Shown: positions 61,525 through 64,000 of the stretch, one piece after another
Numbering within the stretch: position 1 is the first letter of the stretch
How the letters are laid out: the number at the start of each line of letters is the position of its first letter
Assembly: GCF_000612585.1 (NCBI RefSeq)
Contig: NZ_JFCA01000033.1
Coordinates: 29,028-93,027 of the forward strand
DNA: 64,000 bases
Source: Pseudomonas sp. CHM02
GTDB lineage: Bacteria > Pseudomonadota > Gammaproteobacteria > Pseudomonadales > Pseudomonadaceae
Direction: 5' to 3'
The notes under the pieces: model-generated
Told to the model about the DNA's origin: nothing
What the model saw: only the letters and a program-made list of their open reading frames with translations
The model's database searches: none
Translations under genes and position numbers: made by a program

Positions 61525-61980
61525 ATGGCGACCTTACTGGTTCTTCACGGACCCAACCTGAACCTGCTCGGCACCCGTGAACCGGGCGTCTACGGGGCAG
61601 TCACCCTGGACCAGATCAACCTCGATCTTGAACGCAGGGCGCGTGAAGCCGGCCACCATCTGCTCTACCTGCAAAGCAATGCCGAGTACGAATTGATTGA
61701 TCGCATCCATGCCGCGCGCGGCGAAGGCGTGGACTTTATCCTGATCAATCCCGCCGCTTTTACGCATACAAGCGTTGCATTACGTGACGCGTTGCTGGCG
61801 GTGAGCATCCCATTCATCGAAGTGCATTTGTCGAACGTGCACAAACGCGAACCTTTCCGCCATCACTCTTACTTCTCCGACGTAGCGGTAGGAGTGATCT
61901 GCGGCCTTGGCGCCAGCGGTTACCGACTGGCCCTGGAGGCCGCCCTGGAACAGCTTGAAGAAACGGCCAAGCGCCCCTGA
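61525..61980 (+). CDS. aroQ: 3-Dehydroquinate dehydratase, type II
   Basis: A 151-residue type II dehydroquinase of the shikimate pathway. Hallmarks: His-Gly-Pro-Asn-Leu-Asn-Leu-Leu-Gly-Thr-Arg-Glu-Pro at the start with a catalytic Tyr shortly after, Asn-Pro-Ala-Ala-Phe-Thr-His-Thr-Ser, and His-Leu-Ser-Asn-Val-His with Glu-Pro-Phe-Arg. AAGGAA precedes ATG. Usually sits just before accB in pseudomonads, as here. Confidence 0.97.
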   Translation: MATLLVLHGPNLNLLGTREPGVYGAVTLDQINLDLERRAREAGHHLLYLQSNAEYELIDRIHAARGEGVDFILINPAAFTHTSVALRDALLAVSIPFIEVHLSNVHKREPFRHHSYFSDVAVGVICGLGASGYRLALEAALEQLEETAKRP

Positions 61981-62005
61981 CCGACCCTTTGGGAGTTGAT
62001 GATTC

Positions 62006-62470
62006 ATGGATATCCGTAAAGTTAAGAAACTGATCGAACTGCTGGAAGAATCCGGTATCGACGAGCTGGAAATCAAGGAAGGCGAAGAGTCCGTACGGAT
62101 CAGCCGTCACAGCAAGACCCCGGCCCAACAGTTCTACGCGCCACAGATGCAAGCGCCGGCTCCAGCCGCTGCTGCACCTGCTGCCGCCCCCGCTGCTGCC
62201 GCTGCACCTGCCGCCCCAGCCGCGCCTGCGCTGAACGGCTTCGTGGTCAAGTCGCCAATGGTCGGTACCTTCTACCGCACCCCGGCACCGACCTCGCCAG
62301 CCTTCGTTGAAGTCGGCGCAACCGTGAAAGTGGGCGACACCATCTGCATCGTGGAAGCGATGAAGATGATGAACCACATCACCGCTGAAAAAGCCGGCGT
62401 CATCGAATCCATCCTGGTAGAAAACGGTCAGCCGGTTGAGTACGACCAGCCGCTGTTCACCATCGTTTGA
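62006..62470 (+). CDS. accB: Biotin carboxyl carrier protein AccB
   Basis: A 154-residue acetyl-CoA carboxylase subunit. N-terminal helical region (1-40), Ala/Pro-rich linker (about 48-76) and C-terminal biotinyl domain with Glu-Ala-Met-Lys120-Met; Lys120 carries biotin. It carries CO2 from AccC to the carboxyltransferase in fatty acid synthesis. GGGAG precedes ATG by 10 bases. Same operon as accC (17-base gap). Confidence 0.98.
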   Translation: MDIRKVKKLIELLEESGIDELEIKEGEESVRISRHSKTPAQQFYAPQMQAPAPAAAAPAAAPAAAAAPAAPAAPALNGFVVKSPMVGTFYRTPAPTSPAFVEVGATVKVGDTICIVEAMKMMNHITAEKAGVIESILVENGQPVEYDQPLFTIV

Positions 62471-62487
62471 ACCGCGGAGCGCCTTCG

Positions 62488-63849
62488 ATGTTGAAACCTG
62501 CGAAGAAACTGCAAAAAGTCCTGATCGCCAACCGCGGCGAGATCGCGCTGCGTATCCTGCGCGCCTGTAAGGAAGAGGGCATCAAGACCGTCGCTGTTTA
62601 CTCGACGGCCGATACTGAATTGATGCACGTGAAACTGGCGGACGAAAGCATCTGCATCGGCCCGCCACTGGCCACGAACTCGTACCTGAAAGTCTCGAAC
62701 ATCATCGCGGCCGCGGAAGTGACCGGCGCTGATGGCATCCACCCGGGCTACGGCTTCCTCGCGGAAAACGCCGATTTCGCCGAACAGGTGGAAAAATCCG
62801 GGTTTGCCTTCATCGGCCCGAAAGCCGAAACCATTCGCCTGATGGGCGACAAGGTCTCGGCCAAGGACGCCATGATCGCTGCCGGCGTGCCAACCGTTCC
62901 TGGTTCCGACGGCCCGCTGCCTGAAGACGAGGCAACGGCCCTGCGCATTGGTCGCGAAGTCGGTTACCCGGTGATCATCAAGGCCGCCGGTGGCGGTGGT
63001 GGTCGCGGCATGCGCGTGGTGCACAAGGAAGAAGATCTGATCGAAGCCGCCAAGCAGACTCGCTCCGAAGCGGGCGCCTGGTTCGGCAACCCGATGGTCT
63101 ACCTGGAGAAGTACCTGACCAACCCACGTCACGTGGAAGTGCAGGTATTGTCCGACGGCCAGGGCCACGCCATCCACCTGGGCGACCGCGACTGCTCGCT
63201 GCAGCGCCGTCACCAGAAGGTCCTGGAAGAAGCGCCGGCACCGGGCCTGGATGAAAAGGCTCGCCAGGAAGTACTGGCTCGCTGCGTCAAGGCGTGCATC
63301 GACATCAATTACCGTGGCGCCGGGACCTTCGAGTTCCTCTACGAGAACGGTCGTTTCTACTTCATCGAGATGAACACTCGCGTGCAGGTAGAGCACCCGG
63401 TTTCGGAGATGGTCACCGGTATCGACATCGTCAAGGAGATGCTGAGCATCGCCGCCGGCAACCCGCTGTCCTTCACCCAGGACGACGTGAAGATGCACGG
63501 TCACTCCCTGGAGTGCCGCATCAACGCCGAAGACCCGAAAACCTTTATCCCAAGCCCCGGCCTGGTCAAGCATTTCCATGCGCCAGGCGGCAACGGCGTA
63601 CGTGTGGATTCGCACCTGTACAGCGGCTACAAGGTTCCGTCCAACTACGACTCGCTGATCGGCAAGCTGATCACCTGGGGCGCCACCCGCGACGAGGCCA
63701 TGGCCCGTATGCGCAACGCCCTGGACGAAATCGTGGTCGACGGCATCAAGACCAACATCCCGCTGCACCGGGACCTTGTTCGTGATGAAGGCTTCTGCGA
63801 GGGTGGTGTGAACATTCACTACCTGGAACACAAGCTGGCTAACCAGTAA
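62488..63849 (+). CDS. accC: Biotin carboxylase AccC
   Basis: A 453-residue ATP-grasp enzyme that carboxylates the biotin of AccB. Seen: Val-Leu-Ile-Ala-Asn-Arg-Gly-Glu-Ile-Ala-Leu-Arg, the glycine-rich loop Lys-Ala-Ala-Gly-Gly-Gly-Gly-Gly-Arg-Gly-Met-Arg, Glu-Met-Asn-Thr-Arg-Val-Gln-Val-Glu-His. ATG 62488 has GGAG about 9 bases upstream; the frame also has TTG at 62467. The N-terminus is 7 residues longer than usual forms starting Leu-Gln/Glu-Lys-Val-Leu. Ends at a strong terminator. Confidence 0.98.
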   Translation: MLKPAKKLQKVLIANRGEIALRILRACKEEGIKTVAVYSTADTELMHVKLADESICIGPPLATNSYLKVSNIIAAAEVTGADGIHPGYGFLAENADFAEQVEKSGFAFIGPKAETIRLMGDKVSAKDAMIAAGVPTVPGSDGPLPEDEATALRIGREVGYPVIIKAAGGGGGRGMRVVHKEEDLIEAAKQTRSEAGAWFGNPMVYLEKYLTNPRHVEVQVLSDGQGHAIHLGDRDCSLQRRHQKVLEEAPAPGLDEKARQEVLARCVKACIDINYRGAGTFEFLYENGRFYFIEMNTRVQVEHPVSEMVTGIDIVKEMLSIAAGNPLSFTQDDVKMHGHSLECRINAEDPKTFIPSPGLVKHFHAPGGNGVRVDSHLYSGYKVPSNYDSLIGKLITWGATRDEAMARMRNALDEIVVDGIKTNIPLHRDLVRDEGFCEGGVNIHYLEHKLANQ

Positions 63850-63860
63850 GTGCTCTGAAA

Positions 63861-63893
63861 CAACAAAGCCGCCCTCGGGCGGCTTTGTTGTTT
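63861..63893 (+). terminator. Intrinsic terminator after accC
   Basis: CAACAAAGCCGCCC and GGGCGGCTTTGTTG form a 14-bp stem around a tight loop, followed by TTTCTG. Located 12 bases after the accC stop. Confidence 0.9.
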
Positions 63894-63913
63894 CTGAAGA
63901 CCAACGAAATACC

Positions 63914-64000
63914 CGTGGTGAGCGGGCTACACCCGCGCTGGGTGGCGAAGCCGCCCCAAAGCCTGCCGGCGCGTTTCAACGGGAAGAATGCGGTGCCTGG
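63914..64000. repeat. Partial REP-like repeat region at the right edge
   Basis: Starts with CGTGGTGAGCGGGCT, then ACACCCGCGCTGGGTGGCGA and a GGCGAAGCCGCC hairpin, resembling a longer diverged member of the GTGAGCGGGC family. Cut by the window edge, so its other arm cannot be seen. Confidence 0.5.

Noticed and set aside
62428..63831. 467-codon frame opposite accC
   Set aside because: Shadow frame; accC motifs are complete on the plus strand.
1..64000. CRISPR arrays, tRNA or rRNA genes, IS elements, integrases
   Set aside because: Looked for and not seen. The only regular repeats are the hexanucleotide array and REP palindromes.

Overview
The window looks like a piece of a Pseudomonas chromosome from the P. 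fluorescens group. Codon use is GC-rich from about 6.6 kb onward, short REP/REPIN palindromes typical of fluorescent pseudomonads sit between many genes, and the order speA, SUI1-like, NUDIX, DUF2333, gcbA, ctpL-like, aroQ, accB, accC matches the arrangement I know from P. aeruginosa (PA4839-PA4848, without dipZ). All calls come from reading the sequence and protein motifs; no database search was run.

Layout. 1-6.6 kb is an accessory segment with visibly lower GC (28 of 60 bases in 5041-5100 against 36 of 60 in 20041-20100) and no REP elements. It carries a trypsin-like protease, a DUF808 membrane protein, and a two-gene Gabija-type anti-phage cassette (OLD-family nuclease gajA overlapping UvrD-like helicase gajB). 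It ends in a perfect 20-copy hexanucleotide repeat and abuts a chaA antiporter gene that has lost about its last two thirds, so a rearrangement breakpoint lies near 6600. 7.1-13 kb: adenine/adenosine deaminase, ArsR and LysR regulators, a quinol-monooxygenase/MDR-oxidoreductase pair, and a Bcr/CflA drug transporter. 13.1-16.5 kb: copper regulon (copZ, a small secreted protein, copA, cueR) with two recognisable CueR promoters. 16.6-21.2 kb: RIO kinase, thiolase, large FabG and MaoC-like hydratase.

21.5-40 kb is a surface/adhesion region. It starts with a glycine-rich, internally duplicated lipoprotein followed by a TpsB outer-membrane transporter, which may be an unusual two-partner secretion pair. 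A complete Tad (Flp type IVb pilus) locus follows: flp, rcpC, rcpA, tadZ, tadA, tadB, tadC, tadD, DUF3613, pprB, fppA, tadF, pprA, tadG. PprA/PprB is the expected regulator of the pilus genes.

40-52.9 kb: two tandem DUF4136 lipoproteins, cmoM-like methyltransferase, MazG-like pyrophosphohydrolase, penicillin-binding protein 1C, a small membrane protein, alpha-2-macroglobulin (yfhM-like), a MATE transporter and an esterase-like lipoprotein. 53-64 kb: the conserved housekeeping block speA through accBC, ending in a strong intrinsic terminator. No tRNA, rRNA, CRISPR array, IS element or integrase was recognised.
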